64,000 nt of DNA from Nemania diffusa (Eukaryota; Ascomycota; Sordariomycetes; Xylariales; Xylariaceae): NCBI GenBank assembly GCA_038501195.1, contig JBBPUQ010000003.1:5610501-5674500 (forward strand), in the 5' to 3' direction. Position 1 is the stretch's first letter; each line of letters starts with the position of its first letter. Below are positions 44,825 through 58,469 of this stretch, one piece after another. The notes below the pieces were generated by a model. The model was given only the letters and a program-made list of their open reading frames with translations. It searched no databases and was not told where the DNA came from. The position numbers were made by a program, and so were the translations under genes.

Positions 44825-47026
44825 CTATTTTAAGTTTTAAACAGTATTTAAAGCTAAATTTACTGTTTAATATTTTTACTTTTTTAATATATAGCTTTAT
44901 GTTTAAAAACTTTAATCGAACTAAAATTGTTTTAAAAAAAACTTAAGCTTTTTTTTATATTAAAAAAGTTTTTTTTTATATTAAGTTTTTTTTTTATTTA
45001 TATATTTAACTTATATATATAGTTTATTATTTTATTAATAAAATAATTAATATTTAATTAATGTTTTAATTAATTTATATTAAAACTATATATTAGTTAA
45101 ATTTAACAGTAATATATATATATTATTTTTTTAATTTTTGCTACTATATTTATAAAAAGTTTTAAAATATTATATTTTGTTAATTAATATATTTTGTTAA
45201 AAGCTGCTTTTAAATTAAATAAAACAAAAGTTTTATAAAAATATTAAATTATAAACTAAAATATATTAAGTTTTATAAATATAAACTTTATATATATACT
45301 AAATATTATATTACTATTTTTTAATTTAAAAAAATCAACTTTTATAAATAAAAATAACTGTTTGCTAGTTTGTTTGTTTATTTTAAATAATTCAATAGTT
45401 TTATTAAATTTTATATTTTTAATAAATATTAAAATTAACAGTTTGTTTATTAAAAAGCTATATAAACTAACTATTACTTAAACAGTTATTATTTTTTTAT
45501 TAGTTAATTTATAATAAATAATATTGTTAAAACTAATAATATTAATTGTTTATATACTAAAAGTTTTTTAAATGTTTTATTAATTTGCAGTTTTAAATAC
45601 AATTTAATAATATATTTAAATATTAAATAATACTGCAATAAAAAAATAGTTCAAGTTATAATATATTATTTAATTTTACAGTATATTAAAAAAGTTGTAT
45701 AATTTTAATTAAATTAAGTGCTAAAACTATAAACTAATTATACTAAATAAAATAAACAACTTAATTATTTTTATTTTTTTATTTTTAATTTTATACTTTT
45801 TTTTTATAATAATATAATATATTTTATTATAAAATTTATTTATTTATTATTTAAAAGTATTATATTTATTTTTTTATAATTTTTTATTTAGTGTTAAATT
45901 TTATAAATGAAATATTTATATTTAAAAGTTTTTAATATTGTTTTAATATTATATTACTTTTTAAAATATTTTTATAATTATTTTAGTTAAATTTTTTATT
46001 TAATTTAGTATATTAGTAACTTTTATAACAAATAAAAAGTATATTTTGTTATTTTTTAATAAACTTATAATTTTAAAAAAAGTAAAAATTGCTATTTTTA
46101 TAATTTAAACATTTTAAATTTAAAAAGTATAAGTTTAAAATATTAAATATTTTTAGTTTTAACAGTTTGTTTTTAGTAAAAAAACAAATATACTTTTGTT
46201 AAAACAACAAATAAATAATTAAAAAATTTTTATATTATTAATAATAACATATTAAAACTAATAAAAAATATATTTAATAAATATTAAATAAAAAAATAAT
46301 AATAATATTAAATTTAATAAGCTATTATATTAAAATCGATATTAAAAAAATAAATATTTAAAGTTATAGTTAAAACTAAATGTTAAAACTACTAAAAAAA
46401 TAATAAAAGTTTTAAAACTTAATATAATTAAATAAATTTAAAAATATATTAAATAAATTAATAGATTTTTTAATTTTAATAAAACTATTTTATTATAATA
46501 AAACAAAATATATTTATATATTAAAAGCTATTTATTATATATTTTAACTTTTATATTTTATTAAAACTGTTTTATTTATATATTATAAAAGTAATAAAAA
46601 TTGTTATAAAAAACTTATAAAATATTATAAACATTAAAAAATATATATATTTAGTTTAATATAAATTTATTAATAATAATTACAAACTATAATTTATTAT
46701 TTTATTAAAAAAAAAGTTTATTTTTTTTTAAACTTTTATATAATATAAATATAAAGTTTTAAATTAATATAGCTATATATAAAATAATATTTTTTTATTA
46801 ATATTACTTATATTTGCTTTAAGCAATTTAAATAATCAAATAGTTTAATAATACAACTAATTAATATTAAATAAAAATCTATATAAAATTATTTAAAAGT
46901 AGTTGTTTTAAAAGCATTAAAAATATCGCTAATAAATTGCATAATTGATTTTTAATTTAAAAGCTTTTTTTTGAAATAAATACTTTAATATATAAAAAAA
47001 GTAAATTTTAAAAATTAATAAATAAA

Positions 47027-47117
47027 AACTTTAATATAAAAATTAGTTTAAACTTAAAAAAAAAGTTAAATTTAAATTTAAAAATAAAAATTAGTTTAAA
47101 TTTAAATATAAAATAAA
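47027..47117 (+). repeat. left part of an interrupted AT-rich tandem array
   Basis: Carries the array elements AAAATTAGTTTAAAYTTAA and AGTTAAATTTAAA and ends AAATATAAAATAAA, directly abutting the 5' LTR of the old element. The rest of the array lies at 53029-53395. Confidence 0.7.
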
Positions 47118-47425
47118 TATTAAATCAATAACTTAACAAAACTTGTATGTATATACTAAATGCGTACAACTAAAACCTAAACTAAAACTTTTATCAAGTA
47201 ATCAAATAAATAAAAAATACAAAAACCTACTAAAATTTACAAAACTTATAAGTTTTACGCACATATATATGTAAATAACTTATGTACAACTTTTTTAGTT
47301 GTACTTTTTTTTGTAAAATATATATACAAATTAATATAAAACTTTAAAACTTAAAAACAAACCTTAAACTTTATAAATTACTTTAAATCTTTTTGTATAC
47401 ATATATACAAAAAGTTCTATTAACA
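47118..47425 (+). repeat. left LTR of the decayed element
   Basis: 308 bases, preceded by target duplication ATAAA. Aligns without gaps to 52721-53028. Confidence 0.8.
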
Positions 47426-50400
47426 CTAATTAATAATTGCAGAATATAATTACAAATTAACAAAGTAAAAAAGCAGAGCTTAGCTATAAAGTAGCTTTTG
47501 TGCTAAATTTTTTATTTTTTATATAAAAAGTAAACTATTATTTACATTAATTAGTAAAAAAAAAGTTAAATTAACTATTAAACAAAAAAACTTAATTATT
47601 GCAAAGTTAAAAACTTTTTTTATATAATACTTAATTACTTTTGTACAAAAATTAACAAAACTATAAACTATTTTATATATTTAACTTTTTAACTATTTTA
47701 CTTATTTATTTACTTTTTTACTTTTATACTTACTTTTTTTTTATAACTATGTTAAAACTTGCGACAAAATTAGTTATAGCAGCTGCAGCTGCAGCAGCTA
47801 AAACTAATCACTTTAAATCTTCAAACAAAAAACTGCACCTACTTTTGTACAAAAATATAGCTAAAAAAAGCAGCATTAACGTTTTTAAATAAAAAAGCAA
47901 AACTAACTTTAAATATTAAAATATTACTATTAATTTAAACAACTTAATTATTTTAATATAAGTATTTATATATTTTATATAATGCTTAAAAAAATATATA
48001 TAACTAAAAATCGAAAAAAAACAGCTTGTACAAACGTTTGCAATAAACTTTAAAAGCTAAACAAAACTTATGTTTATAAATACTAGTTGTATGTTTAAAC
48101 ATATATTTGTTGTAATAGCTACAAATAACAAAAAAATTAAAATATATAAAAATATATGCAATAACAAGCTTGTATATATATTTAAAAAATTTAGCAATAA
48201 CAATAACAATAAAAAATTAAATAATAATATGTTTGTATAAACAGTTTTAGCACTTATACTAATAAGCATACTAAAACTTTTAGTTGTATAAACGGACTAT
48301 TTAGTACTATAACTAACTGCACTAAAACTAACAATACTAGCATGCTATGTAATACTTAGTACAAATGATCAAGTATTTAGCTTTTTTATATAAACAGAAA
48401 CCTAAAAACTTGTACTTACTTTCGAAATTTTTATTGCGCATTCTGTGCTTTTATTTACGTATAAAAATCGATTGTACAAACTTTTTTTTACTTAAATTAT
48501 TTACAATAGTTTAATTAAAACAGCTTAATTTACTGCGTTTACTAAAATATAACGATTTAACTAAAACTATAGCAGTAAATTATATAATATATTGTATAAC
48601 AAAACTTGAATTTTTATTTTGACGTACTGTTAACTTAAAATTACTAAAAAATAGTATTATGCAGTATTTTTTTTTGTATTAAAAAAAAAAGCTAAACAGT
48701 ATTATTTTAACTATATTAGTTTAATATATAAATAAAACAAAATTTATATAATGTTTAACAATTACTTTAATACAATAGTTAACTATAGTTAATATTAAAC
48801 TAATTAAACTATTATTATTTTTATATAAATAAAACAAAATAATTTAACAAAAACAATATTTAAAGTATTAAAAATTATAATTAACAAACTTTAACTTATA
48901 TAATATGCTTTAAAACTTAACTACTATAAAAAAATACTACTTTATATAGCAGTTATACAAATATGCTTTAGTGTACTTAAGTTTGAACTTGCTTTAATTA
49001 ATTAAAAACTTATATATAAAGCTTTGTTTTTTAACTTGCAAACAATGCTGCAAGTTTTTTTCAATTAAAAAATAAACTATTATTATACAACAAATGTTTA
49101 TTTTGTTAACAAACAATATAATATTAAATATTTAAAATAATTGTACAGTTATAGCTTTAAAAAAAACTTTTACTAAAAACTACAGCAATTGTATAATAAA
49201 AATAATAAAAGTAACAAAAAGTGCTTTATTTGCAAAAAGCTTAGTTGCTAGTTTATTAATTACAATTAACAAAAAAAATCAAAAACAAAAAAGCAATATT
49301 TTGCTACGTGCAATATTTTAAAACAAAAAGCTTTATTGTACAAAAAGTATAATATATTTGTATTAAACTACAAAAGTAATAAAAACTTTTTATATAACAA
49401 TAAATTTAATAACAACTTAAATTTTAAAACTAAAAACAAAACAGTTTAATTTTTAATAAATTTAGTATATTTTTATTATATAACAAAAAAAAACATATAT
49501 GCTTAAAACTAAACATTAATATTAAACAATTTTTATTTAAACAGTTAATATAGTATAAAGTACTAAAGTATTTTATAAAATACTAGCGTAGTTAAAGTTT
49601 TAACTATTAAAAAAACCCAAGCTAAAGCTTTTATACAAAAAAACTTTTTTATATAAATAAATTAAACTTTAAACAATATAGCAATTTAATTTAATAATAT
49701 TAAAAGCTTTAAAGCTATAAGTACTATAACAATTTTAACATCGATTAAACTAATTAAATTTTACATTTTAAACGTGTTAACTTTGTTTTTACTGTTGTTT
49801 TAAAACGCAGATTAATTGTACGCTTATTTTAACAATGTACAAAACATAATTATATAACAAAATAATACAACAGTATTAATTGTACAAAAATAAAAACACT
49901 TGTTTTTTAACGTTAATTAATTAAAAGCTGCAAGTTATTTTATAAAACAAAAGTTTTAAAAATTATATTGTTAATTTAAATACTTTTGTACAAAAAAATT
50001 TATAAAGTTATTGCAAAAAACTAAATATAATAATATTAACGTTTTAGTACTTCGAAAAATCAAAAAGTTTTATTATTATTGTTAATTATATAACTAAGCT
50101 TTAAAAAAATTTAAATTTTCGCTAAAAAACAAATATAATTTTAACTACAAAATTGTTATTAATATTGTACAAATTAACAAACAACTAACTTTATATATAA
50201 TTAATATAAATACTTTATTTTAAGCAGCTAAATTTTTAAAGTTTTTAAATATATACAATATTTAAAATATATTATATTAATGTTAAATTTTAATATATTA
50301 AAAGCTATTTGATTATATTATATATAATTTTAGTATAAATTTTTTGTTTGAAAAATTTCGCAATAATATATAATTAGTTAAAACTTTGTACAAAAAAATG

Positions 50401-52720
50401 CTTATTAAAACATATTAAACTGTTAAAAAAGTCAAACAAACATATATATTACTTTGTTATATGTTTAATATTTTGTACAAAAAAATTAGTTATTATATAA
50501 ACAAAAAAATAATACTGCAAATAGCTATAAAAGCTTTAAACAATATAACTAAACTAAATAGTTTTATATTTATTTTGCTAGTTTTTAAAGCTTACTTTAA
50601 AATTAATAGCAACTTATTTTTTTTGTTAAAAATTACTTAAAAAGCAAAAGTTATACAAAAAGCTATAAAAATGTTAAAAAATATTTATATAAAAGTTAAT
50701 ATTGATTAAGCTATATAAACAAAAAACAAATTAACATTATTATACAAAGTATTTTTTTTATTTTTTTAAAATAAAGTTATAATATAAAAAAAGCGCAAAA
50801 ATTAAACAAAACTATATAAAATTTCTACAATTAAAAATTATAACATTATAGTTAATATAATAAATAAATTAGCTAAATTCTGTTATATATAAATTAAGCT
50901 ATATTATTAATAAAAAGCTATATTTAACTTATTATATAAAAAAAATAACTTTTTGTACAACTTTTTTTAAGCTGTTAAACAACTGTAACTTTAACACAAA
51001 AGCAAACTAAAAAAATTATTTATATTTATTAATAACTAATACTTTGTATTAAAAAAAGTTAACAATTATGCTTTAGTTATATAACTAAAACAAAACGGTA
51101 TAATTATTATATTTAACATACTTTTTAAACAATTAAATATAGCTAAAATAAATGCATTAGTAATTTAAAGTATATTTTAGTTTGTACAATATAATTTAAA
51201 CTAATATAACTAAATAAGAATTTTTTAAATTAAACTTGTATAAAAAGTTAAAAACAAAACAATTAAACTATACAAAAAGTTTAAATTAGTTGTACAAAGT
51301 TATAAAAACAACAACAAAGTTTAAATTTTTATACAAGCATTAACAATTTAATATATAAATTAATAGTTTATTATAGCTTTAAAACTATTGCTAATTTAAA
51401 ATTACAATATGTATATAAAGCTATAAAACATTTTTTAAGTATATATATAGTTATATAACAAGTTAAACTAAAAGATTTATATTTACTTGTTAAAAAAACT
51501 AAAAAACAAATATTTAACAAACATTATGTTTTAAATTATACAACTATTATATAAATTAGTTAAATTAAAACTATATTAATATAAAATTTACTACAAATAT
51601 TACTGTTAAAAATTAAGCATAAAAATATTTATGTATAATTTATATTTGTTATATATTAAAAAAAAACCCAACAAATTTGCGATTATAAAACTTTAAATAA
51701 ACAATACTTTTAATATTATATTTAAAAAGTTTTTATACAAAAAAAAAGCTAAACTATTATTTTGTACAAAACTAAAAACAAAATTAACGTTTGAATACTT
51801 TGTTAAATTTAACAAAAGCAAAATCTAAATAAACAAACAGGATTTTTTTTTTATTTAACAAAAACAAACTAAACAACTATATATTATTAATTTTTGTACA
51901 AAAAATTATTTTTAATAATATATTGTTTAATAAGCTTAAAGCGTATATATTGCGTTGATATATTAACTAAAAACATTATATAACTTGTTAATTGCTACAT
52001 AAGTTTAAAAGTTATTAAAAAATAACATTAAAGCATTAAACATATAAATATAGTAATAAATTAACAACATATAGCAAAAACTATATTATATATTTTTAAA
52101 TTTTAATTATATAAAAATTTTTATTTTTATTAACAAAGTATTTACAAACAATAAAAATTTAAGTTTTTAAATTAAATTTATAATTGTACTAGCTAACAAA
52201 AACTATACAAAAAACATTTTTACAATTAAAAGCAATATTGTTTATTAAAATTTAATTAAATGCAAACAAGTTATATATAACATACTAACAAATAAGTTAT
52301 ATAGTATAGTTAATAAATTTAACTACATTATTGTACTTAGTACAACTTTTTAAAAAATTATTTGTACAATAAAATTACTAACTGTACTATTAGTTATATA
52401 TATTAATTTTAAGTTTTTATACAAATATTTAGTTAAGCTAAAAACTACGCAAAAAAAGCAACTTATAATCAACATTATATTATTTTAAAAAGCATACAAA
52501 AATCGCAAAATTATAAAAATACATTAAATCGATAGTAAAAACAACTTAACAAACGCTTGTACAAAAAAAACACTTAACTAAGCATTAAAAAAGCTAGTTA
52601 GTACAAATAAGCTAGTTGTACAAATAAAAGTATATATAAATCAGTTAAACAGCAGAAAAAATAACAAAAAATTAGTTAACATTAAAACTGAAGTTACTGC
52701 ACAAAAAAAAAAATCTTTAG

Positions 52721-53028
52721 TATTAAACTAATAACTTAACAAAACTTATATATATGTACTAAGTGCATATAACTAAAACTTAAACTAGAACTTTTATTAA
52801 ATAACTAAATAAATAAAAAATATAAAAACTTATTAAAATTTATAAAATCTACAAGTTTTATACACATATATATATAAATAACTTATATACAACTTTTTTA
52901 ATTGTACTTTTTTTTGTAAAATATATATACAAATTAATACAAAACTTTAAAACTTAAAAACAAACTTTAAACTTTATAGATTACTTTAAATCTTTTTGTA
53001 TATATATGTACAAAAAGTTCTACTAACA
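52721..53028 (+). repeat. right LTR of the decayed element
   Basis: 308 bases, followed by target duplication ATAAG. Preceded within 30 bases by an A-rich run (52703-52713) that may be the old polypurine tract. Confidence 0.8.
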
Positions 53029-53395
53029 ATAAGTTTTAATTTTAATAAAAAAAATTAATTTAAACTTAAAAAAAAAATTAAATTTAAACTAAAAAACAAA
53101 AATTAGTTTAAATTTAAATATAAAATAAGTTTTAACTTTAATAAAAAAAATTAGTTTAAATTTAAAAGTAAAAATTAATTTAAATTTAAAAAAAAAGTTA
53201 AATTTAAACTAAAAAATAAAAATTAGTTTAAATTTAAATATAAAATAAGTTTTATTTTTAATAAAAAAAATTAGTTTAAATTTAAAAGCAAAAATTAGTT
53301 TAAACTTAAAAAAAAAATTAAATTTAAACTAAAAAGTAAAAATTAGTTTTAATTTAAAAAAAAATTGCTATAAAAATATTTAATTTAAATTTAAA
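53029..53395 (+). repeat. AT-rich tandem array, 120-bp period
   Basis: Units begin ATAAGTTTTAA/T at 53029, 53125 and 53245. The last two are 120 bases apart; the first unit is 96 because one of its 24-bp AAATTAGTTTAAATTTAAAA-type subrepeats is missing. Copies differ mostly by C/T and G/A. The array continues to the left of the LTR element that was inserted into it. Confidence 0.8.
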
Positions 53396-56300
53396 AAATA
53401 AAACAAAAATAATACTTATATATAAAAATACTTTTAAAAAAAAAAAATAATTTTAATAAACTTTTTTACTAATAATAGCTTTAGAAATTTTTAATATAAC
53501 TTTAAAAAAAGTGCTATAAGTATAGCTTTATTTTTATAATTTTATAGCTTTAAAAATATATATATATTATTATAAAACTTATTTTTTATATAAATATTAT
53601 TAACAATTTAGTTTATATAGCTATAAAAGCTAGTAAAATTTAATTAACTAAAACATTATATAAAATTAATATTTAAAACTTTTATATTTTTATTTTATTT
53701 AAAAGTTAAATTTAAATATATAATATTTAAGTTATTTTTATTTATATAACATTAATTATATTATAGTAGCAAAATATAAAAATATATACTTTAAATAATA
53801 AAAAAAACAATATTAGTTTAAATATTTTTTTTATATAACTTTAATTAAGCTTAAAAAAATTATATTTGTTTTTTAAGCTTTTTTAATATTAAAGCTAAAA
53901 CTTAAACATTAAAATTATTTATATTTAAATAAAATTTACTTAATAATAAAAAACTTAAGTATAAACTTATAAAAATATAAAAGTTTTAATTTAAAATATA
54001 TTTTATATAATAAATATTTAAAATTTTTTATTTTTTAAATTTTGCAAAAATAAAATTTAAAGCTAAAATAACTAAGCTTTTAATATTTATTAAAAATTAA
54101 TTATATAGTAGCAATAAAAAACTTAAGTATATATTTTTAGCAGTAAAAAAGTTATATATAATAGTTTAAAACTTTAAAATAAGCAAATTTTTAAAAATAT
54201 TATATTTAATAACTAAAATTACTAGTTTTATAATAAAAGCTGTTTTTTTTTATAACTTAAAGTTTAAACAAAAAAAAATATTTTAATATTTTTAAAATAA
54301 TTAGTTTTAAATTATATAATTTAATATAACAGTTTTATTATTTTTTTATTAATTAAGTTTATACTATTTAAATTTTTAGTTTAAATTTAATATTTAAAAA
54401 TAGCTTTAATAAAACTAACTTTAAAAATATTATTAGTTATTTAGTTTATATTATTTAAATAATTTTATAAAATAGCAATATAACAGTTATTATTTACTAT
54501 ATTAAAAATAGTTAAATTGTTTATTATATTAGTTTAAAAATATTATAAAATTTATAATTTATATATAATATATTTAGTTTTAAAAATTTTAACTGTTTTA
54601 CTATTAATTAATAAGCTTTTTTTAATATTTTTTAGTTTAATTTATATTTAGTTTTTTTTTAAAAAGTTTTTAAAAATAAATTTAAATAAAACTGTTATTT
54701 TAATAAATGTTTAAAAAATATAAAAAGTTTATATTAATAAGTAATAAATAATTATATTATATTTTAAATTAAAAACATAATAATTAATTAAAATAAAAAA
54801 AAAAAAGCAAAAAAAAACAAGTAATAAAAAAGCAGTTTTTATAATAAGTTATATATATTATATTTATAAATATGTTTTAAATATTTATATACTATTTTTA
54901 TTTATATATTAAAACAGCTATATATATTAAATATAATATTTAAATATTGCAACATTTTATAATATTTTAAAAGTTTTTTATTATATTTAATATATTATTT
55001 TTAAACAGCTATATATATTAAACAGCTATATATATTAAACAGAAATAATATTTTTACTATTAAATAAAAAATCTAAATATTATTAAACTATATATTTTTT
55101 TATATTTTGTTAATACTTAATTTTTTATGCTATATTTAATATATTAGATAAAATATTTACTAGCTTTTAATTATTTATGTTAATTTTTTAAAAATTTAAT
55201 TTATTTTTAAGCAAAGTTTTTTTTTTTGTTATAAAAACTTTTGTTTATTTATTACATTTAATTTATACTATAGTAATATTTTTATATATATTAAATATAT
55301 AATTTATTATATTACAAACTAAAAATTAAATAGCTATATTATTAATATTAATAATTTAGTTTTAAAGTTTAAACTATTAAAATAAATAACTAAATATTAA
55401 AAAGCTATTAAAAATAATAAATTTAATAAAATAGTAAATATAATTTTTAAAAGTTAAATTTAATAAAATATAAATAAAGCTATAACTAATTATAAACTTT
55501 ATAGTTTTTAGTTTAAAGTTAATTTTTTATAAAAATGTAGCAATTTTATTATTAAAGTTTATAAAAGTTAATAAAAACAGCTTGTTTAAAATAAAACTTA
55601 TTAGTTTATTTTTTAGTTTTAATATTTAATTTATAATTGCTAATATAAATATATTAATATATTTATATTTAAACTAAATTTAGCTAATAATATAATAGTA
55701 AGTATTTTTATTATATTATATTTTAAATAATTAACTAGTTTTTTTTATAATTATATTTAAAATAGCAATTTTTTTGTATTAAATATTAAATAAATGTTAA
55801 AAGTAAATATAACTAGTTTTTAAAACAAGTTAAATAGTTTTTATTATTTTTTAATAGCTATTTTTAATATAAAAAAACATAAAGTTTAAAATAACTATAT
55901 AAACCGATTATAAAACATTTATAAAAAAAGCTAAATTGTTATAAAAAAAAAAAAGTACTAGTAATTAATATATATTATTATTATAAAAAAAGCTTAAAAG
56001 TATAATGTTTAAATATAGTTTTTTATTTATTATAAAGTTTAATATAATTTAATATATTAAATTAAATAAATATATTTATATAGTTATATAATAACTAATT
56101 AAATAAACATTAAAAAAAAAAAAAATTTTAAAATTTAACTAAATTATATTATAAAAAAATTTTAGTATTATAACTAAAAAGCTAATATTATAACTAAAAA
56201 TCGATATATTTTATTTTGTTAAACTAGTATTATATTTAAAGTTTTATAATTAATGTTTATATAATTTATTTATTAAATTTTTTTGCTAAATTTGTTTATT

Positions 56301-57224
56301 AATTAATATTTTTAGTTTATTAAAAATAGTAAATAAATATTTTAAAAAAACATAATAAATAAAATATAAGTGCAAAAAATAAACAAAATAAAAAAAAAAT
56401 ATATATATAATATAAAAAACTTTACTAACTATTATACTATTTATTATTAAAATAATTTAATATTAATTATATATTAAGTTTTTATAAATATATATTTATA
56501 GCTATTAATTTATAACTTGTTATTAAAAATATAAAATTATAATTTAATAAAAAAAATAAATATTATATTTATAACTACTAAAAAATTTAATATAGTATAT
56601 ATGTTTTATAAAATATATATGTTTTTGCTATAACTAATATAATAGTTTATTATACTTTTTTTTTTTATTTAGTTTTTTGTTTAAAATTAAAATTTAATAT
56701 TTGTTTTTTTTTATATAATATTTAGTTATATTTATTTTTAAACTAAAAAAATATTAAAACAATAATTATACTATTTAGTAAACTTATATTTGCTGTTAAT
56801 ACTTTGTTTATTACAAAGTAAAAATATATATTTTTATAAACTTTATAAATTATTTTTATAAAAGCTTTTTATTACAACTTAAAATAAAAATATAAATTTA
56901 TATTTAAGTTTTAAACTAATAAAATAACGTTGTTATAAATATAGCAAAAATAAACTTTTATTATAAAATATACTATATTAGCAAAAGCTATAATAAATAT
57001 ATTAAAATTAAATATTTATTATTAAAAATTAACTATTATAAATAGTTTAAAATAAATGTAATAATAATAATAATTAAAATAATAATTAAATTAAAAATAA
57101 ATAAATATATTATAATAATTAATAAAATAATAATAATAATATTATAATAAAATAAAAATAAAATAATACTTTTATTAAAATAATAATAAAAAAACTTATA
57201 ATTTTAAAATAATAATAAAAAAAA

Positions 57225-57488
57225 TGTCGATTGGCTGTACTATTAACGGGAGTACATTGTATGGGGCATGCCCACTGAACGCCGAAAGGGGTTACAGGAT
57301 TTTTGAATCAATGGTCGAAAATACTGTATTTTGTAAGTCTAGGTTTGTGGGGGTTTCGGCTACAGTACAGGTTATATAGGTCTGTGCAGGTTACGTGCTG
57401 TACAGTTGACTGGACTGTACGTTTACAGTACTGTTAACTGTAGGCTGTACGTACTGCGTACGCAGTATGTACGACTATTGGACTAACA
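57225..57488 (+). repeat. left LTR of the 2-kb element
   Basis: 264 bases. Contains the palindromic stretch TACTGCGTACGCAGTA near its 3' end and CTGTACAGTTGACTGGACTG, also rich in dyad symmetry. Confidence 0.82.
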
Positions 57489-57596
57489 CTGGCAACTTTT
57501 TATATGTTTTATTTATGTACTTTATTCAATTAACTATTTACTAACACTTATTCGCTTGTTGTACGAGTATTTGAACCTATAAGGTTTAATGGACCA

Positions 57597-58170
57597 GGTG
57601 TGACCGAGGGGTCGAGAGGGTTAGGGGTCCAAAGAGGTCAAGGGTTGTCGACAGGGCCTTAGGAGGTCTAGGAGGTTTTAGGGGGTCGAGGGGTTAAGAG
57701 GGGTCGACAAGGCTCTAGGAGGTCTAGAGGGTTTAGGAGGTCTTAGGGGGTCGAGGGTGGTCGAGAGGGTAAAAGCGTACAGGTAAAATACTTATTCGAA
57801 AGGTTCTTTTTACGCAGAAGTGCTAGAATAGCTTTTTTTAGTACTGCTTTAGGAAAAAGGAGGTTGTACGGACTGTTCTAGGGACAGTTTTACTTTTTCT
57901 GGAAGGTTTTAACCTTGTTGGTTAACTATACAGGTTGTACGGCTATATTTGGTGCTTTGTACTGAGGGGGGGGGGGGGGGGGGGGGGGGGGGGTCCGGGA
58001 GGGGGGTCGGGAGGGGGGTCGAGAAGGGTCGAGGACCAAGGGGGGTTAAAAGGGGTCGAAGAATCAAGGGGTCAAGGGGGTCCCAAAAGGTCCTTTTTCG
58101 AAGCCCTGCGAGGCCCTAGGAGGTCGAAGGGGTTCTAGGGGGGTCGAGAGGGTCCAAGAGGGTCTTAGAG
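57597..58170 (+). repeat. G-rich degenerate repeats with a 28-base poly-G run
   Basis: Built of loosely repeated units such as AGGAGGTCTAGGAGG and GGGGGTCGAGGGG, nearly all G on this strand. An uninterrupted run of 28 G spans 57966-57993. Many G-runs of four or more are spaced closely enough to form quadruplexes in principle. An open frame across it is an artefact of composition. Confidence 0.8.
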
Positions 58171-58179
58171 GGTCCTGTT

Positions 58180-58388
58180 GACTGGTTTTCGACCTGGTCA
58201 ATTGGCTAGTTGCGGACCTGGTTAGGTGATTAGTCCTTAGGCTGGTTAGGTGACTAGTTTTTAAACTGGTCAATTAACTGGTTTTAGGTTTAGTTAGGTG
58301 ACTAGTTGGTCGACTGGCTAGCTAATTAACTGGCTAATTGACTGGTTGATTAATTAGTTTTAACTTTAGTCGGGTGGTTAGTTGACAA
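58180..58388 (+). repeat. degenerate CTGGTYA(A/G)(T/G)TGACTAG repeats
   Basis: About nine irregular copies of CTGGTCAATTGGCTAGTT / CTGGTTAGGTGACTAGTT spaced 20-26 bases. Copies diverge chiefly by transitions. Position within the 2-kb element suggests a structural or packaging role, which is only a guess. Confidence 0.6.
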
Positions 58389-58469
58389 TATAGTAGCTTG
58401 TTAACTAAAAAGAAGTAAAGGGAGAGGGGGTGTTAACGTTGGTTTAGATAATATATTGACCGTTTTGTT

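Larger units (their letters stand above)
47118..53028 (+). mobile_element. decayed LTR retrotransposon (5.9 kb)
   Basis: Direct repeats 47118-47425 and 52721-53028 are both exactly 308 bases, start TATTAAA (probably once TGTTA) and end TAACA. By hand alignment they differ at about 32 positions, all transitions, with no indel. The flanking 5-mers are ATAAA (47113-47117) and ATAAG (53029-53033), a target-site duplication with one G/A change. An empty site AAATATAAAATAAGTTTTAA exists in the neighbouring array copies. After the left LTR comes cTAATTAATAATTGCAG, which could be a TGG-type primer-binding site changed to TAA. The 5.3-kb interior has the size of a Gypsy or Copia element, but mutation has removed every readable frame, so the superfamily and orientation are not known. 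Orientation is given as + only by convention. Confidence 0.8.

Noticed and set aside
48057..48269. Hydrophobic 70-codon frame on the minus strand within the old LTR element
   Set aside because: A/T-only codons (Leu, Ile, Phe, Asn, Tyr) give hydrophobic translations by chance; it lies in heavily mutated transposon DNA.
57935..58138. Open frame through the poly-G tract encoding a glycine run
   Set aside because: It is a product of the G-rich repeats inside a non-coding LTR element; no start context or homology.
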